A DNA stretch of 64,000 nt from Sandaracinus amylolyticus (GCF_000737325.1 NZ_CP011125.1:2542001-2606000), one strand, 5' to 3'; counted from the stretch's first letter, positions 38,145-47,296 are shown. The notes: generated from the letters alone by a model not told the origin. Numbers and translations: made by a program.

Positions 38145-39938
38145 ATGGGACCGAGTGAGAGCGAACGACCCACGCTGAAGGGCCTGACCCGGCTGCTCGC
38201 GATGGAGGGCCGGCTCGTCACCGCCGCCGCGCTCTCGGCGACGGCGGCCGCGGCGCTCGCGCTGGTGCCGTTCTTCGTCGTCGCGCGCATGGCGACCGCG
38301 ATCTACGCGACGCCTCCGGACCTCGGCACGGTCCGCTCGCTGGCGCTCGTCGCCGCGGTCGCGCTCGCGCTGCGATACGTGCTCGTCGCGGGCGCGAACG
38401 TGCTCGCGCACGTCGCGGCGTTCCGCACGCTCCACGCGCTGCGCCTCGCGCTCGCGAAGAAGCTCGGCGCGGTGCCGCTCTCGTTCTTCGGCCGTCGCAG
38501 CGCGGGCGAGCTGCGCAAGACGCTGATGGACGACGTGAGCCAGATCGAGGTGTTCGTCGCGCATCACTTCCCCGACGCCGTCGCGGCCTCGGTCGTGCCC
38601 ATCGCCACCGCGATCGCGCTGCTCTGGATCGACTGGCGCATGGCGCTCGCGAGCATCGCGATGGCGCCGCTCGCCGTCGGGGCGATGGCGGTCGCGATGC
38701 GCGGCGCCGGCGCGGCGCACGAGCAGTGGAACGAGATCCAGAGCCGCACGAACCGATCGCTGCTCGAGTACCTGCGCGGGATCCAGGTCATCAAGACGTT
38801 CGGTCTCTCCGCGCAGCGCTTCGGCGAGCTCTCGCGCTCGATCGAAGAAGGGCTCGCGTGGATGGAGGGCTTCATGCGCACGAACGGCCGCGGATACGGC
38901 GCGTTCGGGGCGCTGATCGGCTCGAGCCTCGTCGTGCTGGTGCCGCTCGGCGGCGCGCTCTACGCGGGCGGGACGCTCTCGCTCGACTCGTTCGTGCTCT
39001 TCCTCGTGCTCGGCCCGCAGCTCCTCATGTCGCTGATGCGGCTGATGTTCGCGTGGGGGAACGTCGAGCGCATCGAGGCCGGCAACGCGCGCATCCAGGC
39101 GATCCTCGCGGCGCCCGATCTCGAGAACGCGCCCGGCACCGCCCGCCCTGCGCACGACGGCATCGCGTTCCGTGGCGTCGGCTTCCGCTACGACGACGAC
39201 GGCCCCGAGGTGCTCCACGACGTCTCGTTCGAGGTCCCCGCGGGGAAGGTCACGGCGCTGGTCGGACCTTCGGGCGCGGGCAAGACCACGCTCGTCCGGC
39301 TCGTCCCGCGGCTGTGGGACACGACGAGCGGCGCCGTCGAGCTCGGCGGCGTCGACGTGCGCGCGCTCCCGCTCGACGCGCTGCTCTCGCGCGTCTCGAT
39401 GGTGTTCCAGGACGTGTTCCTCTTCCACGGCACCGTCCGCGACAACCTCCGTCTCGCGCGGCCCGACGCGACCGATGCGGAGATCGACGCAGCCTGCCGT
39501 GCCGCGCGCGCGTACGACTTCATCCAGGCGTTGCCCCAGCGCTACGACACGCTGCTCGGCGAGCGCGGCGCGAGGCTCTCCGGCGGCGAGAAGCAGCGCC
39601 TCTCGATCGCGCGCGCGCTGCTCAAGGACGCGCCGGTGCTGCTGCTCGACGAGGCGACCGCGTTCGCCGATCCCGAGAACGAAGCGCGCATCCAGGAGGC
39701 GCTCTCCGAGCTGTGCGCGGGCCGGACGGTGCTCGTCGTCGCGCACCGGCTGTCGACCGTCGCGACCGCGGATCACATCGTCGTGCTCGATGACGGCCGC
39801 GTGTCGGATCGCGGCACGCACGAGGAGCTGCTCGCGCGCTGCGCGCTCTACCAGCGTCTGTGGAAGAGCCACACCGACGCGCTGGACTGGTCGTTGGGCG
39901 ACACGGACGAGCCTCCGGTCGCGCAGGAGGTGGCGTGA
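38145..39938 (+). CDS. ABC half-transporter (membrane + ATPase), YbtP/IrtA-like
   Basis: 597 residues: six membrane helices (about 30-300), then an ATPase domain with Walker A GPSGAGKT, signature LSGGEKQR, and Walker B LLLDEATAFADPENE. The ATAFADPENE wording is characteristic of the exporter-fold siderophore importers YbtP/YbtQ and IrtA/IrtB, so uptake of a metal-siderophore complex is plausible though export cannot be excluded. It ends in TGATG, sharing one base with the ATG of the second subunit. No siderophore biosynthesis genes are visible here. The AraC gene upstream is a likely regulator. Confidence 0.93.
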   Translation: MGPSESERPTLKGLTRLLAMEGRLVTAAALSATAAAALALVPFFVVARMATAIYATPPDLGTVRSLALVAAVALALRYVLVAGANVLAHVAAFRTLHALRLALAKKLGAVPLSFFGRRSAGELRKTLMDDVSQIEVFVAHHFPDAVAASVVPIATAIALLWIDWRMALASIAMAPLAVGAMAVAMRGAGAAHEQWNEIQSRTNRSLLEYLRGIQVIKTFGLSAQRFGELSRSIEEGLAWMEGFMRTNGRGYGAFGALIGSSLVVLVPLGGALYAGGTLSLDSFVLFLVLGPQLLMSLMRLMFAWGNVERIEAGNARIQAILAAPDLENAPGTARPAHDGIAFRGVGFRYDDDGPEVLHDVSFEVPAGKVTALVGPSGAGKTTLVRLVPRLWDTTSGAVELGGVDVRALPLDALLSRVSMVFQDVFLFHGTVRDNLRLARPDATDAEIDAACRAARAYDFIQALPQRYDTLLGERGARLSGGEKQRLSIARALLKDAPVLLLDEATAFADPENEARIQEALSELCAGRTVLVVAHRLSTVATADHIVVLDDGRVSDRGTHEELLARCALYQRLWKSHTDALDWSLGDTDEPPVAQEVA

Positions 39939-41692
39939 TGCTCCGGGAGGTCTTCCTGCTGGGCGAGCGGCTCGCGGGGCGGCGCGACGCGCGCCTGCGG
40001 CGCGGTCTGGTGCTCGCGTTCGTCGAGGCGCTCACGATCGCGGCGCCGTACGGCGTCGTGCTCTTCGTCGTCCGCGAGGCGCTCGAGCAGCGGCTCACGA
40101 CGACGCTGACGTGGTGGGCGACGTGCGCGATCGCGGTGTCGGTGCTCTTGCGTCTCGTCTTCTCACGCGGCGCGATGTCGAACATCTTCACCGCCGCGCA
40201 CGCGCTCATGGGCCAGGCGCGCATCCGCGCGGCGGACCACATGAGACGCCTGCCGATGGGGTTCTTCACGCGGCGCCGCAGCGGCGAGCTCGCAGGCGTG
40301 CTGACGACGGACCTCGCGCTCGTCGAGGACGTGTGGTCGCACACCGTGGGTGTGTTCGCGGCGAGCTTCGCGCTGCCGATGCTCGTCGGGCTCGGCCTGT
40401 GTGTGCTCGACTGGCGCCTCGGGCTCGTCGTGCTCGCCGCGCTGCCGGTCGCGCTCGTCGTCCTGGCCGCGACCACGCCCGTCTTCGTGCGTGAGATCGA
40501 CGCGGTGCTCGACGCAGGCGCCGACGTGAGCGCGCGCGTCGTCGAGTACGTGCAGGGCATCGCCGTGCTCCGCGCGTTCGGCCGCCACGGTGACGTCTAC
40601 CAGCGCCTCGTGAGCGCGATGGAGCGCCTGCGCGACGCGCTGATCCGCGCCGACGTGTTTCCGTCGCCGCTCCTCGCGGCGTTCGGCTTCGTGATCGAGG
40701 TGAGCTTCGTCGCGGTCGCGTACGCCGGCAGCGAGCTCGCTCTCCGCGGATCGATCGAGCCCGGCGTGCTGCTCGTGTTCCTCGTCGTGACGGTCGGCGT
40801 CGTGCAGCAGGTGGCTGGACTCGGCGTGGCGTTGCTGCTCTTGCGCGCGTCGCAGCGCGCGCTCGGCCGCGTGGACCGGCTGCTCGCCGAGGTGCCGCTC
40901 GCGGAGCCGGCGGTGAGCGCGCGGCCGATCGAGAGATTCGACGTCGAGGTCGACGCTGTGTCGTTCGCGTACGAGGAGCACGCGGTGCTCGAAGGAGTCT
41001 CCGTCACGTTCCCCGAGCGCTCGCTCACCGCGCTCGTCGGCGCTTCGGGATCGGGCAAGTCGACGCTGGTCCATCTCGTCGCGCGCCTCTGGGACGTCCC
41101 GCGGGGCCGAGGCGCGATCCGCATCGGCGGCGTCGATGTCCGCGACGTGCCGTTCGAGCAGCTGCACCAGCACATCGCGATGGTGCTCCAGGACGTCGTG
41201 CTCTTCTCCGGCACGATCCTCGAGAACCTGCTCGTCGGGCGACCCGACGCCTCGCGCGAGGACGTCGAGCGGGCCGCGAAGGCCGCGCGCGCGCACGACT
41301 TCATCACCGCGCTGCCGGACGGCTACGACACGGTGCTCGGCGAGGGCGGCGGAACGTTGTCGGGCGGCGAGCGCCAGCGTCTGTCGATCGCGCGCGCGAT
41401 CCTCAAGGACGCGCCGATCGTGCTGCTCGACGAGGCGACGGCCTCCGTCGATGCATCCGCGGAAGCCGAGATCCAGCGCGCGATCGACGAGCTCGTGGCG
41501 AAGAAGACGGTCGTGGTGATCGCGCATCGGCTCCGCACGGTTCGTCGCGCGCATCGCATCGTCGTGCTCGATCGAGGTCGTGTCGCCGAGTGCGGCACGC
41601 ACGACGCGCTGATCGCCGCGGACGGCGTCTACGCCGCGCTGTGGCGCGAGCAGGAGCGCGCGAAGGGCTGGCGCCTCGCGAGGTCGGCCTGA
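39938..41692 (+). CDS. ABC half-transporter, second subunit (YbtQ/IrtB-like)
   Basis: 584 residues. Membrane helices are followed by the ATPase domain: Walker A GASGSGKS, signature LSGGERQR, and Walker B LLDEATASVDASAE. The Walker B region differs from that of the first subunit, as usual in heterodimers. The start ATG overlaps the upstream stop by one base. Together the two genes make a heterodimeric type IV ABC transporter. Only 6 bp separate its stop codon from the stop of the convergent membrane protein. Confidence 0.93.
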   Translation: MLREVFLLGERLAGRRDARLRRGLVLAFVEALTIAAPYGVVLFVVREALEQRLTTTLTWWATCAIAVSVLLRLVFSRGAMSNIFTAAHALMGQARIRAADHMRRLPMGFFTRRRSGELAGVLTTDLALVEDVWSHTVGVFAASFALPMLVGLGLCVLDWRLGLVVLAALPVALVVLAATTPVFVREIDAVLDAGADVSARVVEYVQGIAVLRAFGRHGDVYQRLVSAMERLRDALIRADVFPSPLLAAFGFVIEVSFVAVAYAGSELALRGSIEPGVLLVFLVVTVGVVQQVAGLGVALLLLRASQRALGRVDRLLAEVPLAEPAVSARPIERFDVEVDAVSFAYEEHAVLEGVSVTFPERSLTALVGASGSGKSTLVHLVARLWDVPRGRGAIRIGGVDVRDVPFEQLHQHIAMVLQDVVLFSGTILENLLVGRPDASREDVERAAKAARAHDFITALPDGYDTVLGEGGGTLSGGERQRLSIARAILKDAPIVLLDEATASVDASAEAEIQRAIDELVAKKTVVVIAHRLRTVRRAHRIVVLDRGRVAECGTHDALIAADGVYAALWREQERAKGWRLARSA

Positions 41693-41698
41693 CGGCCG

Positions 41699-42298
41699 CT
41701 ACGCCGCGTCCTCCGCGTCGCCCGCGTCCTCCCGCTCCTGCGCATCGAGGCGCGCCGCCGCGACGTCGATGCGCGCTTGCATGAAGAGCTGTCGCTCGTC
41801 CATCGGCGGCCGGCCCGCGAGCGCCGCGCCCGCGCCGCCGGCGCCGGCGACGATCCAGTCGAGCGGCGTGCGCCCCGCGATCCAGCCGCCGACGTCGGCG
41901 TGCGTGATCACCGTCAGCCAGTCGATGCCATCCCGCGCGGCGACGAGCGCGGTCGTCGCGTAGAGATCTCCGAGCGCGCCCATCGCGAAGCCCAGCACGA
42001 AGAGCAGCGCGGCCCAGCGTCGATCGAAGAGCGCGCCGAGCGAGCGACACGGACGACCGAGCACCACGCCGAGCGCGACGGCCGAGCCCGCCATCCCGTA
42101 CCAGTGCATCGCGAACCCGGTCCATCGGTTGAGCTCGCCCCACAGCACGATGCCGATGATCGTGCTCGGGATCGCGTAGCCCATCGCGCGACCCGGGCGC
42201 TGCGCCGCGCGCGCGGCGTCGATCCAAGAGCGCGCGAGCGCGACCGCCTCGGGATCGTTCTCGGGTGGAAGCTGGTGCGCGTAGACCATCCGGCTCAT
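41699..42298 (-). CDS. hypothetical inner-membrane protein
   Basis: 199 residues with a hydrophilic N terminus (residues 1-38) and four predicted helices (near 40-58, 67-80, 92-112 and 140-158). I recognise no family. Motifs: WGELNRWTGFAMHWYG, FAMGALGDLYATT and ITHADVGGWIAGRTPLDW. The late part after the last helix is helical and charged (DERQLFMQARIDVAAARLD). The ATG at 42298 is chosen because it precedes the conserved-looking YAHQLPPENDPEAVA; an inner ATG at 42289 is an alternative. It is divergent from the ThDP lyase, with 99 bp between starts. Confidence 0.8.
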   Translation of the reverse strand: MSRMVYAHQLPPENDPEAVALARSWIDAARAAQRPGRAMGYAIPSTIIGIVLWGELNRWTGFAMHWYGMAGSAVALGVVLGRPCRSLGALFDRRWAALLFVLGFAMGALGDLYATTALVAARDGIDWLTVITHADVGGWIAGRTPLDWIVAGAGGAGAALAGRPPMDERQLFMQARIDVAAARLDAQEREDAGDAEDAA

Positions 42299-42397
42299 GG
42301 CCGCGAGTCTACGAGATTGTCGTCCTCGCGATAGAAATGGCCTTCTCGCCTCGCTACCATCGCGACCCACCTTTCTCAGGGGATCGGGAGGACACCC

Positions 42398-44029
42398 ATG
42401 CTCCACGGCGGTCGGATCGTCGCACGCGCGCTCAAGAACGAAGGGATCACCCACGTCTTCACGCTCTGCGGCGGGCACATCCAGAACATCTACGACGGGT
42501 GTCTCGACGAGGGCATCCGCGTGGTCGACACGCGCCACGAGCAGACCGCGGGACACGCCGCCGACGGCTACGCGCGCGTGACCGGCAAGCCGGGCGTCGC
42601 GCTCGTCACCGCGGGCCCGGGCGTGACCGACGTCGTCACCGCGGTCGCGAACGCGCAGCGCGCGGGCGTGCCGATGATCTGCATCGGCGGCGCGGGCCCG
42701 GTCGCGTACAAGCACATGGGCTCGCTGCAGGACATGGATCACGTCGAGCTCATGAAGCCGATCACGAAGTGGTCGGCGACCGTGACCGAGACGCGACGCC
42801 TCGAGGAGTTCGTCACGACCGCGTTCCGCGTGGCGACGACCGGCGTGCCCGGCCCGGTGTTCCTCGAGGTCCCGCTCGACATCCTCATGAACTTCGCGAC
42901 GGACCAGCAGATCATCCGTCCGACGCAGTACCGCAGCGAGCTCACGCCCTCACCCTCGAAGGAGGCGATCGAGGCCGCCGCCAAGCTGATCGACGGCGCA
43001 GAGCGCCCGATGGTGATCTGCGGCTCGCAGCTTCGCTGGTCGCGCGACAAGGGCGCGCTCGAGCGCTTCCTCGCGAAGCGTCCGATGCCGGCGTTCCTCA
43101 ACGGCATGGCGCGCGGCGCGCTCGCGCCCTCGCACCCGTGCTTCATGTCGCGCTCGCGTCGTGCAGCGCTCGCGGGCGCCGACGTCGTGATCGTGCTCGG
43201 CACGCCGTTCGACTTCCGCGTCGACTACGGCCGCGAGGGCACGTGGGCGAAGGACGTGAAGGTCATCCAGATCGACCTCGATCCCGAGGAGCTCGGGCGC
43301 AATCGCGCGGTCGACGTCGGCATCCCCGCGGACAGCGGCCACGCGCTCGCGGCGCTCGAGCAGGCGATCGCGAAGAAGGACGGCGGCGACTGGCTCGCGA
43401 CGATCCGCGCCGACGAAGAGGGCCGTCAGGGCAAGATGCGCGCGGAGATCGCGAGCGGCGCGACGAGCCCGCCGAACCCGCTCTGGGTCTGCAGCGAGCT
43501 CGCGAAGTACGTGCAGGACGACACGATCGTGATCGGCGACGGCGGTGACTTCGTCGCGACCGCGGCGTACACGCTGCCGATCCGCTGGCCGGGGCTCTGG
43601 ATGGATCCCGGGCCGCTCGGCACGCTCGGCGTCGGTCCGGGCTACGCGATGGCGGCGAAGCTCGCGCGCCCCGAGAGCCGCGTGATCCTGGTGTACGGCG
43701 ACGGCAGCTTCGGCCTGCACGGCCTCGAGTTCGAGGCGATGGCGCGCCAGGGCATCAAGGTCGTCGGCGTGGTCGGCAACGACGCGTGCTGGACGCAGAT
43801 CTATCGCGGTCAGCGCGACATCTTCGGCGCGGAGCGCACGCCCGCGACGAAGCTCGCGTACACGCGCTACGACCTCGTCGCGGAAGCGGTCGGCGCGAAG
43901 GGCTTCTACGCCGAGACGCCGGACCAGGTGAAGGACGCGCTCCAGAAGGCATTCGAGTGCCCCGAGCCGGCGCTGGTGAACGTGAAGATCGGCTCGTCTG
44001 ATTTCAGAAAGGGCGCGATCTCGGTCTGA
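42398..44029 (+). CDS. ThDP-dependent lyase of the ILVBL/2-hydroxyacyl-CoA lyase branch
   Basis: 543 residues in the acetolactate-synthase-like fold. The catalytic Glu lies in RHEQTAGHAADGYA, and the ThDP motif begins with GDGS (VYGDGSFGLHGLEFEA) and ends with an Asn (VVGNDACW). Overall wording (GGHIQNIYDGCLDEG, VDTRHEQTA, LQDMDHVELMKPITKW, GPVFLEVPLDIL) is closer to the ILVBL/HACL2 branch than to biosynthetic acetolactate synthase, so cleavage of 2-hydroxyacyl-CoA or a related carboligation is likely. No acetolactate synthase small subunit is adjacent. GGGAGGAC precedes the ATG at 42398. Confidence 0.9.
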   Translation: MLHGGRIVARALKNEGITHVFTLCGGHIQNIYDGCLDEGIRVVDTRHEQTAGHAADGYARVTGKPGVALVTAGPGVTDVVTAVANAQRAGVPMICIGGAGPVAYKHMGSLQDMDHVELMKPITKWSATVTETRRLEEFVTTAFRVATTGVPGPVFLEVPLDILMNFATDQQIIRPTQYRSELTPSPSKEAIEAAAKLIDGAERPMVICGSQLRWSRDKGALERFLAKRPMPAFLNGMARGALAPSHPCFMSRSRRAALAGADVVIVLGTPFDFRVDYGREGTWAKDVKVIQIDLDPEELGRNRAVDVGIPADSGHALAALEQAIAKKDGGDWLATIRADEEGRQGKMRAEIASGATSPPNPLWVCSELAKYVQDDTIVIGDGGDFVATAAYTLPIRWPGLWMDPGPLGTLGVGPGYAMAAKLARPESRVILVYGDGSFGLHGLEFEAMARQGIKVVGVVGNDACWTQIYRGQRDIFGAERTPATKLAYTRYDLVAEAVGAKGFYAETPDQVKDALQKAFECPEPALVNVKIGSSDFRKGAISV

Positions 44030-44045
44030 TTCGGTCTCGGCGTGA

Positions 44046-44227
44046 GGCGCGGGGTGGTGGCTCCGGCGCCCTGGTACTCGCGGCTGCCGGACTGTGGCGG
44101 CGCGAGCTTCGGGCATCGGAGCTTCGCTCGCTCGTGCGCTGCGCGCACAGCGCTCGCTCGCCGACGATCTCGCTTTGCCGTCTACCCGACCCGCTGCGTG
44201 AGGGCGCCGGAGCCACCACCCCGCGCC
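44046..44227. repeat. 27-bp perfect inverted repeat enclosing 128 bp
   Basis: The 27-nt arm at 44046-44072 (GGCGCGGGGTGGTGGC then TCCGGCGCCCT) is exactly reverse-complementary to 44201-44227. The 128 bp between the arms contain no open frame with good codon use but do have secondary inverted pieces such as GCGCTGCGCGC and CTCGCTCG. No flanking target duplication is obvious. It lies between the ThDP lyase stop (44029) and the DUF695 gene. A MITE-like element, a long RNA hairpin or a structured terminator are all possible. Confidence 0.92.
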
Positions 44228-44439
44228 CGAACGCGGCGTCTGCCGCCTCTTTGGGGGAGGCTGGGGAGAGCGAACGACCGAGTCGCGCTGCTCGCGCGCC
44301 TCGGACGTTCGCGGGTAGCAGCGCGCTGCGCGCGACTGCGCGCTGCGCGCGGTGATGGAGGACGCGCTCCGCGCGCGAATGTGGCGACACGCGCGACTGG
44401 TTCGCACGCTCGCTCGTTCTCGCGTGATGATGCGCTGCG
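44228..44439. other. gene-free stretch before the DUF695 gene
   Basis: About 210 bp with repeated short words (GCGCTGCGCGC, CGCGCTG, GCTCGCTCG), at 44315-44345 and 44390-44420. No ORF with the genome's third-position GC bias, and no obvious terminator or tRNA. Probably the promoter and leader of the gene at 44440. Confidence 0.4.
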
Positions 44440-45441
44440 ATGACAGACGACATAGGGCGTGCGATCGGGGCGTTCTGGGAGTGGTGGGCTGCGAACCGCT
44501 CGAACATCGAGCGCGCGATCCACGACGGGACCCTCCGCGAGTGGGTCGAGCCGCTGGGAGCGCGGGTCACGGCGATCCATCCGAAGCTCGACTGGGAGCT
44601 CGGCGCGGGCAAGCACGCCGAGCATTACGTGTGCGTGTCGGCGAAGGGCGACCCCGTGCTGCGTGTCATCGCCGAGCGATGGAAGAGCGCCGCGCCGCCT
44701 GTGGATGCGGTGTTCGAATATCACGCGGCGCGGCCTGGCGGCGGAGCGCACGGAGCCATGTTGCTGGATTTCGGACCGGTGTCTTTCGCGGTGCAGGATT
44801 TCCGGTTCGTCATCGAGGTCGACGACGCTCGGAGGCGGGTCCACGTGGACGCCTGGCATCCTTCGTTTGCGACTGCGCCGCAGAAGCTGCGGATGACCGC
44901 GACGTTCATCGCGCTCGACAGCGTCCTGGGCGAGGACGACGTCGAGCGATGGATCGGCTCCGTCGACGTGCTCCCGCGTGCCCCCGACGGCGGCATCGAT
45001 TTCTTCGCGCTGTTGCAGGTGACCGATCGCCTCCGTCCCCGCGCAGCGGAGCGTCGGTTCGCGATTCTGCGCGGCGCGCTGCCGAGCGGCGACCCGCTTT
45101 TCGTTTCGGTGGATCTCGCGCTCAAGCGCGTCGACCACCTCTTGCTCGATACGCATGCCGAGCTCGAGTCGCAGCTCCACGATCCGACTTCCGACGGACT
45201 CTCGACGAGTGTCGAAGCGCAGGCGCTGAGCCGAGCTGAGGACGCGCTCCATGCTCGGCTCGGCGACCGCGCGGTGTTCATCGCGCGCGAGACGCGTGAG
45301 GGCCGACGCGTTCTCCACTTCCACATCGCGTCGGACGGCGGGGCGCTCGCCACGATGCGCACGTGGGCGCGTGAGATCGACTGGGAGACACTCGTCCGCG
45401 CGAGCCCGGATCCATCGTGGCGCGTCCTCGAGCGTTGGTGA
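44440..45441 (+). CDS. DUF695-like protein of unknown function
   Basis: 333 residues, no signal or membrane segment. The C-terminal third (VFIARETREGRRVLHFHIA) resembles DUF695, a domain of unknown role. The middle (residues about 90-190) is a beta-rich region. The gene follows 410 bp of non-coding sequence and is slightly less GC-biased at third codon positions than its neighbours, including GATTTC, TTTCGTTTCG and ATTTC stretches. The start at 44440 was chosen because it is the first in-frame ATG before good coding signal; GTGATG lies 10 bp upstream. A hairpin follows its stop. Confidence 0.75.
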   Translation: MTDDIGRAIGAFWEWWAANRSNIERAIHDGTLREWVEPLGARVTAIHPKLDWELGAGKHAEHYVCVSAKGDPVLRVIAERWKSAAPPVDAVFEYHAARPGGGAHGAMLLDFGPVSFAVQDFRFVIEVDDARRRVHVDAWHPSFATAPQKLRMTATFIALDSVLGEDDVERWIGSVDVLPRAPDGGIDFFALLQVTDRLRPRAAERRFAILRGALPSGDPLFVSVDLALKRVDHLLLDTHAELESQLHDPTSDGLSTSVEAQALSRAEDALHARLGDRAVFIARETREGRRVLHFHIASDGGALATMRTWAREIDWETLVRASPDPSWRVLERW

Positions 45442-45463
45442 CGCGGCGCACCACGTGATCCCG

Positions 45464-45493
45464 CTCGGAGCGGGCCACGCTCTCCGCTCCGAG
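45464..45493 (+). terminator. hairpin after the DUF695 gene
   Basis: CTCGGAGCGG and CCGCTCCGAG form a perfect 10-bp stem with a 10-nt loop, 23 bp after the stop, followed by TTTG. The stem fits intrinsic termination apart from the short T-run. A direct repeat of AATTCCGCG follows at about 45504-45525 and may be part of the next promoter. Confidence 0.65.
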
Positions 45494-45571
45494 TTTGCTC
45501 ACGAATTCCGCGAAAATTCCGCGGGCACACACGGTGCACACCGCGCTGCCCTCGTGAGCGTCACCGTCTCC

Positions 45572-46927
45572 ATGTGGCTGGGCGTTGCGTTCCTGGCGCT
45601 ATGCCTCATCGCCGTCCTCCTCCAGGCCTGGCTGTGGAACCCGAAATACTGGGATCCGGTCGCCAAGAAGAGCCACGCGCCGCCGTTCTGGATGGCCGTG
45701 CATCGCGTCGTCGGATACGCGTACGCGGCGATCTACGTCGTGATGATGATCTACATGGTGCCGCGGCTCTGGGAGTACCAAGTCGAGCTCCCGGCACGCA
45801 CCGTCATCCACGCGGTCGCCGCGATCACGATCGGCGTCGTCCTCTTCACGAAGATCTTCATCCTCCGGTTCTTCCGGTACTTCGAGGAGTCCATGCCCGC
45901 GCTCGGGCTCGTGCTGCTCGTGTGCACGATCCTGCTCGGCACGCTCTCGCTGCCCTTCGCGATCCGCGCGCACGGGAGCGCCGAGGTGCTGCACGACGAG
46001 AACCGCGAGCGCGTGCGCGGCATCCTCGCGACGCTCGATCTGCCGTCGGGCTACACGCCCGAGGGGCTCTCGAGCGTGTCCTCGCTCGAGCAAGGTCGTG
46101 AGGTCGTCACGCGCGAGTGCACCCTCTGCCACGACCTGCGCACGATCCTCAGCGAGCCGCGCACCGGCTCGGGCTGGCTGAGCCTCTGTCGCCGCATGCA
46201 GAACAAGCCGACGCTCGGCACGCCGCTCAGCGACGTCGACGTGCACGTCGCGACCGCGTACCTCATCGCGATCACGCCGAACCTGCAGGAGGATCTGCAG
46301 CAGCGTCGCGACGAGGAGGCGGATCGCGAGGACGTCGTCGCGGACCTCGAGGCCGATCTCGGATCCGCGCCCGCCGAAGGCGCGCCCGCCGAGGGTGCCG
46401 CGCCGGCCGCCGAAGGGGCGGCGCCCGCCGAGGCTGCCGCCGCGCCCGCTGGCGATGGTGGCGTGCCGCCCGACGGAGGCACCGTCGCGCCGCAGACCGA
46501 TGCGCCGCTGGTGATCGCGGCCGCCGAGGAGCCCGAGCGTCGCAGCCGTGGTCGCCGCGGTCGTCGCGGTCGCCGCTCGCGTGGCGGCAGCTCGTCGAGC
46601 TCGAGCGCGACGCTCGCTGCGACCGCGCCCGCTGCAGCATCCGGGGGGAGCGCGTCGAGCGGCAGCAGCGGTGGTGGATCGGCGCCTGCCGCATCGGGCT
46701 CCGCGACTCCGCAGCTGCGCTACAGCCCGTCGCTCGCGCGTGAGCTGCTGCAGCGCGCGTGCACCGACTGCCACGGTCTGTCGGACATCGACGAGCACGG
46801 CGGCGACGATCGCGCGGGCTGGGCCGCGGTCGTGCGGCGCATGATCCGCGAGGGCGCGGAGCTCTCGACCGACGAAGCGCGCATCATGGTGACGTACCTG
46901 GCGCAGCGTTATCCGGCACAGCAGTGA
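45572..46927 (+). CDS. membrane-anchored dihaem cytochrome c
   Basis: 451 residues from the ATG at 45572. Four hydrophobic helices (about 2-15, 38-55, 68-90, 105-130) precede two c-type haem sites: CTLCH at 183-187 and CTDCH at 397-401. The two sites lie in separate domains joined by a long Ala/Pro/Glu-rich linker that includes an unusual Arg/Gly-rich block (RSRGRRGRRGRRSRGG) and a Ser/Gly run. A methionine ligand is likely but not certain. It would carry electrons on the periplasmic side. Unclear partner: no oxidase or dehydrogenase is adjacent. A GTG at 45554 is an alternative start. Confidence 0.9.
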   Translation: MWLGVAFLALCLIAVLLQAWLWNPKYWDPVAKKSHAPPFWMAVHRVVGYAYAAIYVVMMIYMVPRLWEYQVELPARTVIHAVAAITIGVVLFTKIFILRFFRYFEESMPALGLVLLVCTILLGTLSLPFAIRAHGSAEVLHDENRERVRGILATLDLPSGYTPEGLSSVSSLEQGREVVTRECTLCHDLRTILSEPRTGSGWLSLCRRMQNKPTLGTPLSDVDVHVATAYLIAITPNLQEDLQQRRDEEADREDVVADLEADLGSAPAEGAPAEGAAPAAEGAAPAEAAAAPAGDGGVPPDGGTVAPQTDAPLVIAAAEEPERRSRGRRGRRGRRSRGGSSSSSSATLAATAPAAASGGSASSGSSGGGSAPAASGSATPQLRYSPSLARELLQRACTDCHGLSDIDEHGGDDRAGWAAVVRRMIREGAELSTDEARIMVTYLAQRYPAQQ

Positions 46928-47296
46928 GCTGAGCGCGGCGAGCCACCGAGCCGACACGAAGAGAGCGGAAGAGCAGAGAAGAGCGCGCGAGCGACGGCCA
47001 GGTCGCTCGCGCGCTCTCGCGTTTCGGAGCTCGCGAGCGTGATCTCGAGGACGATCTGGGTGCTCACCGGGGGCTTCGGTGTGCACGTTCGCGCAAGGGC
47101 GCGCTGGCGCGCGCTCGCGCTCACCGCTGTTTCGTTGGGGTCTCGTCGAGCGGGCCGCTCGTGATGGGGTTGCTCCGCGGTCGAGGCGATCTCGATCCCC
47201 GGAGATCATGCTCGGTCGTCGCGATCGCGAGACCGGTCGCGAAGCGCGTGCGTCCTCGCGATCCGTGCGCGTGCTCGTGCACACGCGCTCGATCGC
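46928..47296. other. gene-free stretch between the cytochrome and DedA genes
   Basis: About 370 bp. The main feature is the perfect 15-bp hairpin at 46981-47016. The remainder (47020-47296) contains no open frame with good codon use. Motifs such as CTCGCGAGC repeat but nothing else stands out, and no tRNA-like fold was found. Confidence 0.6.
46981..47016. terminator. 15-bp perfect hairpin after the cytochrome gene
   Basis: GAGCGCGCGAGCGAC pairs exactly with GTCGCTCGCGCGCTC around GGCCAG, 53 bp after the stop. A TTTC follows a few bases later. It probably ends transcription from the cytochrome gene and could also protect the convergent DedA transcript. Confidence 0.75.

Noticed and set aside
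44046-44227. Insertion sequence with terminal inverted repeats
   Set aside because: The core is only 128 bp and has no transposase or target duplication; at most a MITE-like element.
47100-47296. Possible tRNA in the gap before the DedA gene
   Set aside because: No acceptor stem or T-loop GGTTCGA-type sequence could be matched.
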